Source of the DNA: Amoebophrya sp. A120
Lineage: Eukaryota > Sar > Dinophyceae > Syndiniales > Amoebophryaceae
Direction of reading: 5' to 3'
Length of the DNA: 64,000 bases
Assembly: GCA_905178155.1 (NCBI GenBank)
Contig: CAJINV010000001.1
Span: forward strand, 7,741,123-7,805,122
Positions 32,331-47,700 of the stretch are shown here, piece by piece. A program made the position numbers and the translations under genes. The notes below the pieces were generated by a model, which had not been told where the DNA came from, made no database searches, and saw nothing but the letters and a program-made list of their open reading frames with translations. Positions within the stretch are counted from its first letter, which is position 1. Each line of letters starts with the position of its first letter.

Positions 32331-33539
32331 TCACGACGCTGCTGGGTCAATCATCGGATCTGTTTCTCCGCAAATTAAGTGACGCTTCGGTAGCGGAATC
32401 AGTACGCTAGTATCCCTTTGGTACAACCTGTACATGTGTACTCGAGCTGGGGTCCAATTCGTGACCATTTTTTCCTCCGTCATCACCGTGACGATTGCTA
32501 GCACGATAGAATTCAACAAGGTTCCAACTGCCGTCCACCAGGCCCCAACGCCGATGGCGAACAGCGCTACGCTCCACCAAAACAGCTGCTCGCCGAAGTA
32601 GTTCGGGTGTCTACTGTACTTCCAGAGGCCGGTGTTCAAGAGGGGAATGACGTCTCTACCTTCCTTTCTTCTCGTCTCGTTTTCAAGCATGTAATCACGC
32701 AGCTGGTTGTCGGCGAAATGGGCGAAAGTTAGTCCTACTACGCAACCAGTGGTGGCAAGTGAATCGACAATCGTCCAAGTATCCGCACCATATTCTGAGT
32801 CGCTGCCTCCCCCTCCGCCGTAATTCGTATACTCCAGCGGCCAGGTAATGCCCACAAGCAATGGCTGCTGCGCAAGTCCGACGGCGAAAAAGCTCAACAC
32901 AGGCCAGCACGTCGGAAAATCCTTCTGCATCTTCGTGTAACGCCAGTCTTCGCGCTCCCCGAACTTCCAATTTTCTCTTCGGAAGTAATTGATCGTGAGC
33001 CGTACCGCCCAAACCCACACGAGGAGTAGAGAAACTGTTGCACGTGTGGGAACAGTTGGCTGGTCTTGGACTTGCGGCAACTCACGATAGAAGTGACCGA
33101 TTAATGGCGGCAGGATGGTCCAGTATGGGTCAATTAGCCACATGGACTTCTGGATCCATCCGATGACCCAGAATCCGACTGTCACGTTCACGAAGAAAAG
33201 CAGATTCACAGTAAAGAAAGGATGATCAACCAAAAGTGTGCACCACGAACCATCCTTGGCTGTCTCTGTGGCGCACGTACCAAACACGACAAAGATCACA
33301 AAGAAGACCGACGGAACCACAGCTGTCGCACACAGAAAACCATTGCACAGATTTTTGGAAGAGCAATGATCGTGCTCGGCGTAAGCGCCACGCCAGGTAT
33401 ACTCACACATGCCTGAGACCTGTCTCCAATCTCCTAAAAGTGGGACCTGTCGCTCCATCCTAAGATCACAGACGAAAGTAGCTTTCAAAGGTCGGAGTAG
33501 GGCTTTAGGTTTTGCTTTTGGCTTGTATGACAGATACAT
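32331..33539 (-). CDS. DUF1295 multi-pass membrane protein (steroid 5-alpha-reductase/ICMT-like fold)
   Basis: Single exon; the first in-frame ATG is at 33539 (MYLSYKPKAKPK), giving ~402 residues. Several membrane helices are seen, such as VVPSVFFVIFVVFGTC and FTVNLLFFVNVTVGFWVIGW. Signature segments are MWLIDPYWTILPP, VWAVRLTINYFRRENW with FGEREDWRYTKM, and GLWKYSRHPNYFGEQLFWW. The last is the family's cofactor-binding C-terminal motif, shared with steroid reductases and isoprenylcysteine methyltransferases. Members are predicted NAD(P)H- or SAM-using membrane enzymes; the substrate is unknown. It ends in the soluble tail ETDPMIDPAAS. No introns. Confidence 0.85.
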   Translation of the reverse strand: MYLSYKPKAKPKALLRPLKATFVCDLRMERQVPLLGDWRQVSGMCEYTWRGAYAEHDHCSSKNLCNGFLCATAVVPSVFFVIFVVFGTCATETAKDGSWCTLLVDHPFFTVNLLFFVNVTVGFWVIGWIQKSMWLIDPYWTILPPLIGHFYRELPQVQDQPTVPTRATVSLLLVWVWAVRLTINYFRRENWKFGEREDWRYTKMQKDFPTCWPVLSFFAVGLAQQPLLVGITWPLEYTNYGGGGGSDSEYGADTWTIVDSLATTGCVVGLTFAHFADNQLRDYMLENETRRKEGRDVIPLLNTGLWKYSRHPNYFGEQLFWWSVALFAIGVGAWWTAVGTLLNSIVLAIVTVMTEEKMVTNWTPARVHMYRLYQRDTSVLIPLPKRHLICGETDPMIDPAAS

Positions 33540-34087
33540 CTCACGAGAAAACGAGAGACCCAACACTGCAGGCAACGAAACGGCTTTGCGTATGTGATTC
33601 AACACGCAGACACAGGACTAGACACCGCGAAGCGGACCTCCCTCTCCTTTTAAGATTGAAACTTTTTTTTCAACTCCTACATTTTTAAAACTGTGAAACG
33701 GAGGCATTCTGAAACGAAATGTTATTCAACGACCTGACAGCTCAGCCTTTGGCTCACTCCTCGGCACGCTGCGCATAGATTCAATCGTGCTTGAGTTAGA
33801 GTTATTGTATCAAATTGCTATTGCTAAGTTTTAGAGTTATTGTATCTATCACTATTCGCTTAAGTTTTAGAGTTATTGTATGTGCTAAGTTGAAAACAAA
33901 AAAAAAGAAATCATGCTAAGTTGAAAATAAAAAAGGACTCACGAAACTATGCCGCAACGAAAACGAGCGAGCTCCAAGAGAGCCACCGAATCCGTCAAAA
34001 ACCAAAATTTTAAATTTGTTGTTCCAGAAAACTCGTACAGAAAAACGCAGGAGTCGAGAGTTTCTCTCTTCTATCGCACGCAGCTTA
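33540..34087. other. Intergenic with small AT-rich tandem repeats
   Basis: Upstream of the DUF1295 gene and downstream of the secreted coiled-coil gene. It holds the repeats listed separately; otherwise nothing supported. Confidence 0.6.
33792..33933. repeat. AT-rich tandem repeat (TTTTAGAGTTATTGTAT)
   Basis: Three copies of a unit built on AGAGTTATTGTAT (33792-33811, 33824-33846, 33860-33881), about 35 bp apart. Two copies of TGCTAAGTTGAAAA followed by an A-run come next. Confidence 0.8.
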
Positions 34088-37000
34088 TTAATCGCCCTTC
34101 AGCATAACCAACGCCTGCTTCAAGGAGTCGATCTCTGCCTGTCTCTGCGCCATGCGCTCCTCGTGCGTCACTTCCCCCTTAGTACCACCAGCGGAAGCAG
34201 GGCACTGCGGTTTCAAGGCTTCATACTCGTCCTCAGCGGCCTTCAGCTGCTTGCTGGTGTTTTCCTGTGAGAAGGTTTCAATGTTGCGGTTTACTTTGTG
34301 TAAGCAGAGACATGGTAACGCATTTCTCTCCATCAGCAGAGCAGTGTCACAGGTTTCTAAATCAATTACAAATAGCACACGCTTCTTAGAGTTCAAAACA
34401 AAAACACAAATACCAAGTTCTCGGCAGCCGCGGTGGCAGCGGCCTTCGCTTCCGCTGCGTCTTTCTTTTGCAAGTCGGCGTCCGTGGTCTTCTTGGCGAG
34501 GGACACCTTCCCGTCGTTCATGTACTTCTTGTATTCCGCAGCGGCTTCCGCCTCTGCAGTTTCCGTCTCGGCCGCGTCCCGCGAGAAGTCCTGCTCGATG
34601 ACTTCCAAGATACCAAGCACGCCGGTGGCCTTGTCCTGCTGCCCACCGTAGCCCTTGCCTTCCGGCAAGGTTGCATAGTCGTCCGGAATAGCGGCGGGGT
34701 CCGCGAATTCCGGCGGACCCATGGCATCCCAGGCGGCGGACCCAGGCTTCGGGATCTGGACCTTCTTTTGCGACTTCTGCAGGAACATGGCCGGCATGGC
34801 AGCCCCGGCCTTCTCGTAGAAGGCACGGAGAACTTCCAGCGCCTGAGAAACCGCCTCGGAACCGTCCTTGGCCTCGGCGATCGCGGCCGTGTTGGCCTCC
34901 TTCTCGGCGTTACGGGCGCTCGTGGCATCAGCCATGGCGGTACGCAGGGCGGCGATCTGTTTAATCGGAGTTTTGGTTGTGAAACTACTTTCCCAGCGAT
35001 CTTGCACAAATCTGTAGACAATCACGGGCGGACAAATTACCCAAAGGAATGCTGACCAGGACCCGTGCAGCTGCAAGAAGAAAACTGTCACTTCCAAAAA
35101 AAATCAGTACCTCAGCCGTCAATTGCGTAAAGCTCTCGGTCAGCTTCTCGGCCAACGCGGACTGCTTGGCCTGCTCGGCAGCGTACTTGTCAGCAGCGGC
35201 TTTGTATGCAGTGCAAAAGCATCGTAGTCGTACATATAAATGCATGACAAATTTCCTCAGCATGAGAAATGAAATTTGTAATGCGGATTTAGGTTAATAA
35301 CAAAATTTGTAATGCATGTTTGCAATTACGAGTACGATACTTTTGCACAGGATACGTTGTACTTCTTCATCTTTTTCTTGGCCTTGCCGAAGTTCAGCTT
35401 GCAGAACGCCTCGAGCTTCGCGTCCGCGGCACCCTCCTCCATGAGCTTGTCGATCATGGTTTTGATCATGCCCTTGACCTTCACAAACGGGTCCTCAGCC
35501 AGCCGGTCGGCAACTTGGGCGAGAGAAGTGGAACGCAACTGCACGCTCGCGTGACGCAGGAACATGGAGATCTGGTTTAATTAAAGGGTTTTAGAATGTT
35601 TCGGCGTGCGAATCCCGTAAATCGAAGTTTTGTTGGGTCGTGAAGTAGGCAAAGTCTGAATCTAAAGACAACCTGCAAGAACATCGTTGCGCGCTTGTTG
35701 ATCTATGCAAATGCGAGAAATTTAAAGTCCTAAAAAAGCTAAAATTCACCTTCGCAGCCTCGCCCATGTCTTGCACTTGCGAGTCAGCGCTGTTCTTCAG
35801 TTGCACAAAGCTGGTTACCTTGACTTGCGCAAAGCTAATGCCGCCGAGAATTTCAATCGCCTTGTTATCAACTGTAAAAATGTCTGGGTCTGGAAACTTG
35901 TGATGCTAAGTGGCGTAGCATGAAGAGGCCACAAGTGCTGGCTCAGCATGACAAATTTCTGAGCTTGTAGGTGTTGCCTATTCTGCATGACAAATTGCGT
36001 CTCCGCATGACATAAAAATGCGGCTCTTGGGCAACGTGCATGACAGATTTAATAGTCATGCCAGACAAGCATGACAAACATGCATCCTTCCAGACCCAGA
36101 CATTTTTACATGTGATACTTGTCCAAAGCCTCCAACTCGTCGCCGCGGACTCTTTGTTTAGTTTTGTACTCCTTCGCTTCCGACGTGCAGGTCATGGCGG
36201 TGTCTTGCTTCTCAACCATGGTGTCCTTTAAATCATCTTTGCACACTATCCCACGAAAAAACTGTTTCACTGTGATGACTTTGCAACATCTGCATTACAA
36301 GTTTGCTACATATGACACTGAAAATTTGTCATGCGCGCTTCCCAAGGGAAAACACGCTTGCAAATTCAATGCCTTGCAGGTGTAGCAAGACAATGAGTTC
36401 TGCGTTCCATTTTCTGCATCACAAGTTCACAGCGAAACAGTTTTTTCTCACGATACACACCACCAAGAGCTCTTCGGCCTTTGCTTTGTCCGACTTTCTC
36501 GTCTGCAGGTTGATGCTCTGGTCCTCGGAGTCGGTCGTGGCAGAGGCGATGTCCTCCGTGAGGAGCTGAATCATGTTCTCGTAGTTGTGTCTGCGATTCA
36601 TCTCGGCCATTTCTGTGTCATGCACCTTCTGCCGGAACTCATCGAGGGACTTCTCGAGGATACCGAGAACGCCACTATAACCTGCTCAGGTGTTACAATC
36701 TCAAACGTTACAATAGAATCTGGAATTTGTGTTGCATGGAGAGCATGAGGAACGTGCAGAGTATTGCGCTTTTCGCAATACAAATTTCGGCAGATCCTAG
36801 TGCGGTTTGGCACTCCAGAACTTGTCATGCGCAAACCTATGCGAATTGGGTAGATCATGCACTTCTTGCATCACAAAATCCAGACTCTATTGTAACGTTT
36901 GAGATTGTAACTTTTGAGCGGGTCATAGCCACCGGTCTTTGCCTCGTACGCCTTGGCCTCGCCGGTTGGTGGGGCTGAGATAACGAAAGGTTCAAGTTGT

Positions 37001-37931
37001 GTAAATTTAGATTTCTGAATGCAAAAATCTTTTTCTCAGTCGAAAAGATCGAGCGATGCGGTAGATCTTAGCTAAATTTCCAAAACATGCGCGATGATGA
37101 TGAAATCCAGCACATCATCAGTACCATCCATCTCCAACATGGCCATGGCCAAACCTCGCACGTCTTCCGGAAGTTTCTGCGAGACTTGCAAAAAGCTCTC
37201 CTGCGCAACGGACCCGAACTTGCTTTGGTGTCTCTCGATGATTTGAATTGCTTTCTCTAAGGCCATTACTGATTCCTCGTAGTCCGCCTTTTCCAACAGG
37301 TACGCCTTATGCTCCTCCTCTCTGGTTTTGGTTGCCTTTTCCTTCTTCGCGTTTCTGTCCGCGATGGTGGCTTGCAGTTCTGCAATGTTCTCTGCTATTT
37401 CCTCCATGTCGGCGTATCAAATGCAAAAATGTCTGGGTCTGGAAGAGTCCGAAGTTGTGATGCACATTTCACAACACAGAAAAATCTCTCATGCACGGGT
37501 AGCGAAAGCTGCCCCCTTTCTCTCACCAAAGTGGGGGATTTGTCATGCGGATTCGACATTGCGGAAGCTTCTCGAAACCTGTAATGCTAGAACTTCCATG
37601 CCAGGCCTTCTGTGCCATGCAAAAACAGCATGACTCTTCCAGACCCAGACATTTTTACATTTGATACGGCGGCGGCTTGAGCAATGCTGGCTTCGAGGTC
37701 GGACTTCTGATCTTTCAACTCCCCGACAGAAACTGTGAGTGCATCCAACCGGTTTGTGCACCACTGATTTCTCGCGGACCACGCAACCTGTTCGTCCTTC
37801 ATCTCTTTTGTCCCGGCCTTGTGCATTTCGGTGAGGAGTTGTATTACTTTCCCAAGTTTCCCATCCTGCGCCCCCGCAACCACTGATGCAGACAGCGCCA
37901 GGAGTCTAAACCGCGACCCCCTGGCCCGCAT
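34088..37931 (-). CDS. Secreted coiled-coil protein of dinoflagellate type (GGVLGILE repeats)
   Basis: Ten exons: 37931-37667, 37414-~37090, ~36964-36928, 36675-36456, 36246-36118, 35865-35750, 35571-35355, 35204-35111, 34956-34415 and 34264-34088. ATG at 37931 begins a signal peptide, MRARGSRFRLLALSASVVAGA. The rest is a long Lys/Glu/Ala-rich coiled coil. A motif recurs as AKTGGVLGILEKSLDEF and DKATGVLGILEVIEQDFSRD, each followed by ~80 residues of coil. I know this repeat from many predicted dinoflagellate proteins of unknown role. Cysteines are few, which suggests a filamentous extracellular or vesicle protein. Five of nine introns are introners, and exact removal restores DKAIEILGG, VVCKDDLKDT and TGGVLGILE. 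The 37090/36964 junction does not resolve as in-phase GT-AG. Confidence 0.82.
35205..35354. mobile_element. Introner, GTGCAAAAG-TIR family (150 bp)
   Basis: Arms TATGCAGTGCAAAAGCATCG and, inverted, TATCCTGTGCAAAAGTATCG. The flanking 5-mers differ at one base (CTTTG/CGTTG), so it is somewhat older. Exact removal gives KKMKKY-(K/N)-AAADKYAAEQ in frame. Confidence 0.85.
35866..36117. mobile_element. Introner, family I (252 bp)
   Basis: TATCAACTGTAAAAATGTCT and inverted end TTTTTACATGTGATA. Duplication CTTGT at 35861-35865 and 36118-36122. Exact removal gives EALDKAIEILGG; the GT-AG pair present would shift frame. Confidence 0.94.
36247..36455. mobile_element. Introner, GAAAAAACTGTTTC-TIR family (209 bp)
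   Basis: Ends TATCCCACGAAAAAACTGTT and, inverted, TATCGTGAGAAAAAACTGTT. Duplication CACAC at 36242-36246 and 36456-36460. Exact removal gives ELLVVCKDDLKDT. GT-AG is also possible with one extra codon. Confidence 0.93.
36676..36927. mobile_element. Introner, GTTACAATCTCAAACG-TIR family (252 bp)
   Basis: Arms of ~50 bp: TATAACCTGCTCAGGTGTTA and, inverted, TATGACCCGCTCAAAAGTTA, then shared ACAATCTCAAACGTTACAAT. Duplication GCCAC at 36671-36675 and 36928-36932. Exact removal rebuilds AKTGGVLGILEK; GT-AG would shift frame. Confidence 0.95.
37415..37666. mobile_element. Introner, family I (252 bp)
   Basis: TATCAAATGCAAAAATGTCT and inverted end TTTTTACATTTGATA. Duplication CGGCG at 37410-37414 and 37667-37671. 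Exact removal gives IAQAAADMEEIAENIAELQ. A GT-AG intron is possible only by dropping D-M-E. Confidence 0.94.
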
Positions 37932-39358
37932 CTTTAGGACTGTGTGCTTTATTCTAGAAACTTCGCACTATGGGTTCCAGTGCCGTAACCAAATCTAAGG
38001 GGACGATCCGATGGCGGGAGTGTCGATGTTGATCTTGGAACAGAGAGCTGGAAAAGCAACAAAATCACTTTAACACGTTGCGCAAAATGATCCAGGCAAA
38101 ACTTAGAGTTTTGGTGATCTCGTGTGAAGAACACGAGAAATGACTTGCGAAGTCGCGGATGTGCAAAGCGCTTCCAGCCCCTTTGCCATGCCGTCACCCA
38201 CTTCCCGTGATTTGGACAATAGCAGCTTCCACTTTGGGTACATTTGCAAGACAGCAACTCGCCGGGGAAACGAGGTAGGAGAAAAAAAACCTACCATATC
38301 CGCATCCCGAAAAAAAGTCCCTTGATTTGAAAAAAGCAATCAACAGAAAAATTCACAAGTTTTGCAAAATTGAGAAATCTAAATTTCTGGTCCTAATCGC
38401 AAAATAAAAACGTCTGGTAGAAGCAGCTATGGCAGCAGTGGTGTGCAATCAAACAAGATTCCGATATTTTTAGCATGAGATTTAAATAGTTTATTTCAAT
38501 GCGACTCAGTAGTATCGACTACAATATTCGCGATAGTGACTTTGACCGCCGCAAACGAGGCGACATACTGAATCACAAAAAAAAAGTAGAAGCTACCGCA
38601 ACCCGTGGAGTTTCAGTGACCCCAGTAAAAGATTGTTGTTTATTTGGCAGGTGTAGTGTAATGAAGATGAACTGATGAAAAGAAGAAATAGAAGCGCAAT
38701 AGATCCCAATTTAAAACTTTGCTCAACATACAGGATTATTTTGATTCTGATTGGCTTGCTCCGAACAACGCATCACTACTGATGCGCGTTGCTGACATGA
38801 AGTAAGAAGTTAAATCACATACAGACTTTGTGCTCTCAATAAATTACCCAAAAGAATAATTTGCAATATTATTTGGCTGATATCAAAGTTTCGCGGTCCA
38901 AATCTGTGTATAATTGAGGATAAATCTAAAAATCCGCAAATAGGAAGAGCCAAATCTGAAGTGTCGGCTTTGTCTCTGTGACTGTATCTATCTTTCTCAC
39001 ATCGACGAAAAAAAATCGTTTTCAGCTGCTGAAACAAAAAAAGTAGAATAACCTCCGGACGACGCGTTTTAGAATCAGTCCCAGCGTCGCTAAACCAGCT
39101 TTCGATCTGAATTGCAAACTAAAAATCTTCTGCAGACCGCACAGTCGGCAAGCAGCGTGCGATGCACAGAACTGCTACTGCTGCCAGCATAAAAATTGAA
39201 TACATCGAGAAAGTAACCATTCGGAGGTAGAAACTCCTGTAATGTAAGTGATTGTTTTTAGCAAGCTAAGAGAAAAGTCCAACATGCAGAGACTTCGAAA
39301 GAACAGATTTAAATCTACTTGGTCTTCCCGAGATTTTTATTCGGAAAGAGCCACCGAG
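37932..39358. other. Intergenic, 1.4 kb, no gene seen
   Basis: Between the secreted coiled-coil gene start and the stop of the Polo-like kinase. AT-rich, with A-runs at 38575-38590 and 39010. No supported gene or structured RNA. Confidence 0.6.
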
Positions 39359-43790
<4,432 letters not shown>

Positions 43791-44746
43791 ATGATGGAAA
43801 ACGGCAGAAGAAGGGGAAGTTTTGTTGCTATTATTATCATCGTTATCTTCCTCCTGCTCGTATTTTCCGTGGCGTCTTGTGCGTTCGAATTCTTGTCTGG
43901 AAGTGGTGCTTTTCTCTGCTGCCACGAAGGAAGTGAAAACGAAGGAAATGTCCTCGTTCAAAGTTAAGATTTTTGCCGGCTCGTTTTCGTGGTCAGCACG
44001 AAAGAAGTCGGCAGAGCGCGCTCTTGCGCATGAAGTGATACTAGCACAGGTTCTCGTACCACCACGACGCGCCAGAAGTATTCACGTTTTTTTCTCTTGT
44101 CTTCCACTAGAAATCGTTCATCATACAAGGGAATGGCTACTTCTATATTAGGCTACTTCATTTCGACGCTCTTGATTGATTCAAAGCCACTTGAAGAACT
44201 TTTGTTCTTCTTCCACATCATCATGTGCCAGGACTTCTTCGTATTCCGTACTCGTACTACGCGAATTCTAGGCGCGAATCGCCTCCTCTTAGAACTAAAT
44301 GGAACATATTGAATCAGTCACCAGCCTCACTTATTTTATGGCCCACGAGGAGATAACATAGGATTAGGAATAACACACGAAGCTGGAAGCACCTTTTTTC
44401 ACTAGCAACGGGCAACTTTTTCACTAACACACACCTTTTGAAACTTTGCTTTGTCACACACATCGAGTCTTACGTTCGCACACAAGAGACGAGAAGATAA
44501 CAAAACTGTTTGACACTTTCAACATACCGGTTTGCGCTTTCTCTCACCTCCAAGCACCATTTGAATTATTCACGCACACACCACGTTGTCTGGGGGTTAA
44601 GACAGAACAACTACGACAGCTTTATGGAGACGGAGACCACAGATGTTAGTGTTACACATAGGAAAACAACAAGACCGTCCGTTGACAGCATTGACTTTAT
44701 CTACGATAGGCTGGTCGGCTTTTCTAGTCGAAAGGAAACGCCTGAA
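43791..44746. other. Intergenic, no gene seen
   Basis: Holds the region upstream of the Polo-like kinase. Short frames on the plus strand lack codon bias or domain features. Confidence 0.55.
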
Positions 44747-47700
44747 TTATGCCGATAGAGTTTGGTTCACGTTATCGATATCTATGACGGCGCAAGCTTG
44801 GTCGATGTTGATAATTCTTATGCCTAACTGCTGAAGCTCGTGTGTCATCTCGTGTACCAGTCTAGAGCTGAGCTGTGCGGAATAGTGAAATCCAGTGGCG
44901 GATGAGACGACCCCTTCTGGTTCCCTTCTGTCGAGATCGCGATGATCTGAGGTGAAACAACTACTAGTATCAAAGCCGAGATCAAGAATAGTACTCGTGC
45001 TGGCATCCTGTTCTGCCATCTCGGTGAGGGCTTCCCGCTGGAGCGAGACCTGCGCGAAATCAGTGCTCCAGCGGGCGAAAAAACCTCTTCCTGCAGTTCC
45101 ATTTCGCTCCGCCACGGCCTGCTCCTCCCACCGTGCCAGGGCCTCTTCCACTTGATCTCTTCGGAGCAGCAGCAAATGCCGTAATCTGCTTTTCCAGAAA
45201 CGGGCCCGTAACCGCGAGGGAAGAAACAAAGCTAGACCGCCGGATTCTCGTTCGACGAATTGGCCTTCTGAGACGAACATGATGCCAACGCCGGCGGCGG
45301 AATGGCAGTACTCCAGTTCATACAGCGAGGATGTGGCTCCGCTAGATTCGCCGCCAGTCTGATCAACCAACACGTTGTCTTTCGGAAGAAACCAAAAGCC
45401 AAGCTCGATGCAGCCCGTCGGGTTACTTTCGCTTTCTGACACCAGATCAGGAGAACGCACTGCACTGGTTGTTCCAGTCTGCAGCATCCGAAAAATGTCG
45501 GAGACAGGAAGATCTGCAAGGATTTTTGCAAAATCGTATACCACACCACCGCCGCGGATCCGCTCCGTGCGCGTCTTTTGTGCTTTTGCCGTTGCCAACA
45601 TGGCTTCAAAAGCATTTGACAATGGAGATATTAAGTCATTTGGCTGCACTAGCGGACAAACCTGGCCTGCTTCGCTGGTCTCGACGTCCTTTACGTCGAG
45701 CTGCTCAAAAGTTTCTTCTGCGGTTTCCAACATTTTTGCTACGGCATCGCGACCGTTGTTTTCTTCCGCAGCAGGCACCGCATCTCCGTGATTGACCTCC
45801 GAGAGGATATGTTGCTGCGGACGACGTGCACTTTCCTCTAGCAGAGGTCGTCCTACTTCTACAGGGCCATCTTCTTCTCCACCTTCTTCCACCGCAGGAA
45901 CCTGCGCTCGCAAGAACTCGCTGCTTCTTTCCTGAATTTTCTCTGGAAGATCCAACACCGCTTCCGCCAGCACCTGTGCTTCCTTTGTACGCTCGACGAA
46001 GTCTCGCTCTCCGAGCGTGCATTTTCTGACGAGAAAGTCGGCGAGGGCTTGAAATCTCCGCCGTTTTTCGTTTTCAGGGGTATCATCTTCCCGCCCGGCA
46101 TTTCCCGCTAGCAGGTCCAGTGCACTCATCGCCCGCAACAGTACTCCCGCCTGTTCCGCACGGATTCGTAGCTTGACGTGGGACTTCTCCTGTAGATACA
46201 ACTCCGATGTGCTGGTGGTTCTCTCGAGAGATGTTTTTTCATGATCAGTTGTTGAAGGCAGCAGCGCTACTGTTGCGACAGCATCCTCAGACCTTGTTCC
46301 ATCCTCAGCTTCGTCTACCAAGGGGAGCATTTGGCTCAACACCCGTTCGGTGACTCGGACACTGTGGACGCCCATGAAAGCGAAAGCATCCATTAACCGG
46401 ACCGCTTGCGGCACTGTGAGGCGGTAGTGCTCTTTGACAAAGAGCGGCACCAGTGGGAACGTGTTGACAGCAAGGCATTCCCGCGCAGCGCAAGCGAACT
46501 CGACGACGTCTTTCGGCTTGTCAAAAATGGTAGAAATTTTCGGCAGATTCAGCTGCACGAGCGTCTCGAAGAACTCGTTCCGCTCCACGAGTCGCCGTCG
46601 CGGGTTCCCTAGAAGGAATAATGAGTCCTTCAGTTCCGAACTAGACAAACTTTCCTCGTTGCCTTCGATCCTGCGTATCATCTCTTGAAATCCCGGCTTC
46701 AGGCACATTTCCTTCCGTCTTTTCGAAACCGTCCAGTGCGAGGCGAGAATCTTCATGCAGTCGAGGATCTGGCCGACACGGGGAATTCGTTCCACCAGAG
46801 CGGCAAACCCGTTCCTGAAGACATTTGCGACTTTGCTATTTTCGTCCAAAACCGGGCTGCGAACCGTCTTCGTGTTGTCGTACAGCCGATAAATCTGGTC
46901 GAAGGATTGGAGCAGGGCGAGGTACTTCGGAGGTTCGAGTTGAGTTAGATCCGTTTTTCCACATTTTTCAAGCAATTCCACGCGGACAGGCTTCGGCAGC
47001 GTTGGCAGGGATAAATCCTGCCACGCGAGCAACGGCAAAGCTAAGTCGTTCATGGAGGATATGCGGAGCATCCGCCCCGCTTTTCCACCAAGACGCTGCA
47101 AACAGGCTTTCGCGATTTTGCTTTCGTGCACGCAGTTGTTTTCCTGCTGATATGGTCGTGCTGCCATTGGTATTCGCACACCGACAGTCGTCGAAGCAGA
47201 GGATGACATTGCCCCCGCGGTTGTTGATTCAAAAGCCCTTTTGTAAAGCGCAAAGCTGAGCAACAGCTCCTGCCGGACAGTTTCAGTTGCTAGTGGTATA
47301 CGATGGTAAAGCCAAGTGCAGCATTCCAAAAAAGCTTTCCGGTCCAGGACACTGCATTTCGCATGGTAGAAAAACACAGTGCTGAGTGCAGAGGTGCTCA
47401 TCGTTGGCAAAACTTCCTCCAAGGCAGCGACATACTTTTCCATGTCAAGTTCTACGGCAGGTGTCATGGCGGATGATCTTGACGATGAAACAAGTGCAGG
47501 ATTCAGCGCTGCAAACTTTATCCCGATCTGCTTCTGTGCTTCTATTATCACGCGCCAAAAGTCGAGCAGACTCTCTTCCACAATACGATCTGTTGCGGAG
47601 ATCGTACCACTCACGCCGGTTTTCCGCCCATTTTTCCGCTCCTGCTCCTTGACACTACGCGGTAGCCCCAAAACGCAAGACAGCGATGGTGGAGCTCTGG

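Noticed and set aside
33792-33933. Possible centromere or origin repeat
   Set aside because: Only three short copies; nothing more than a small AT-rich tandem repeat can be supported.
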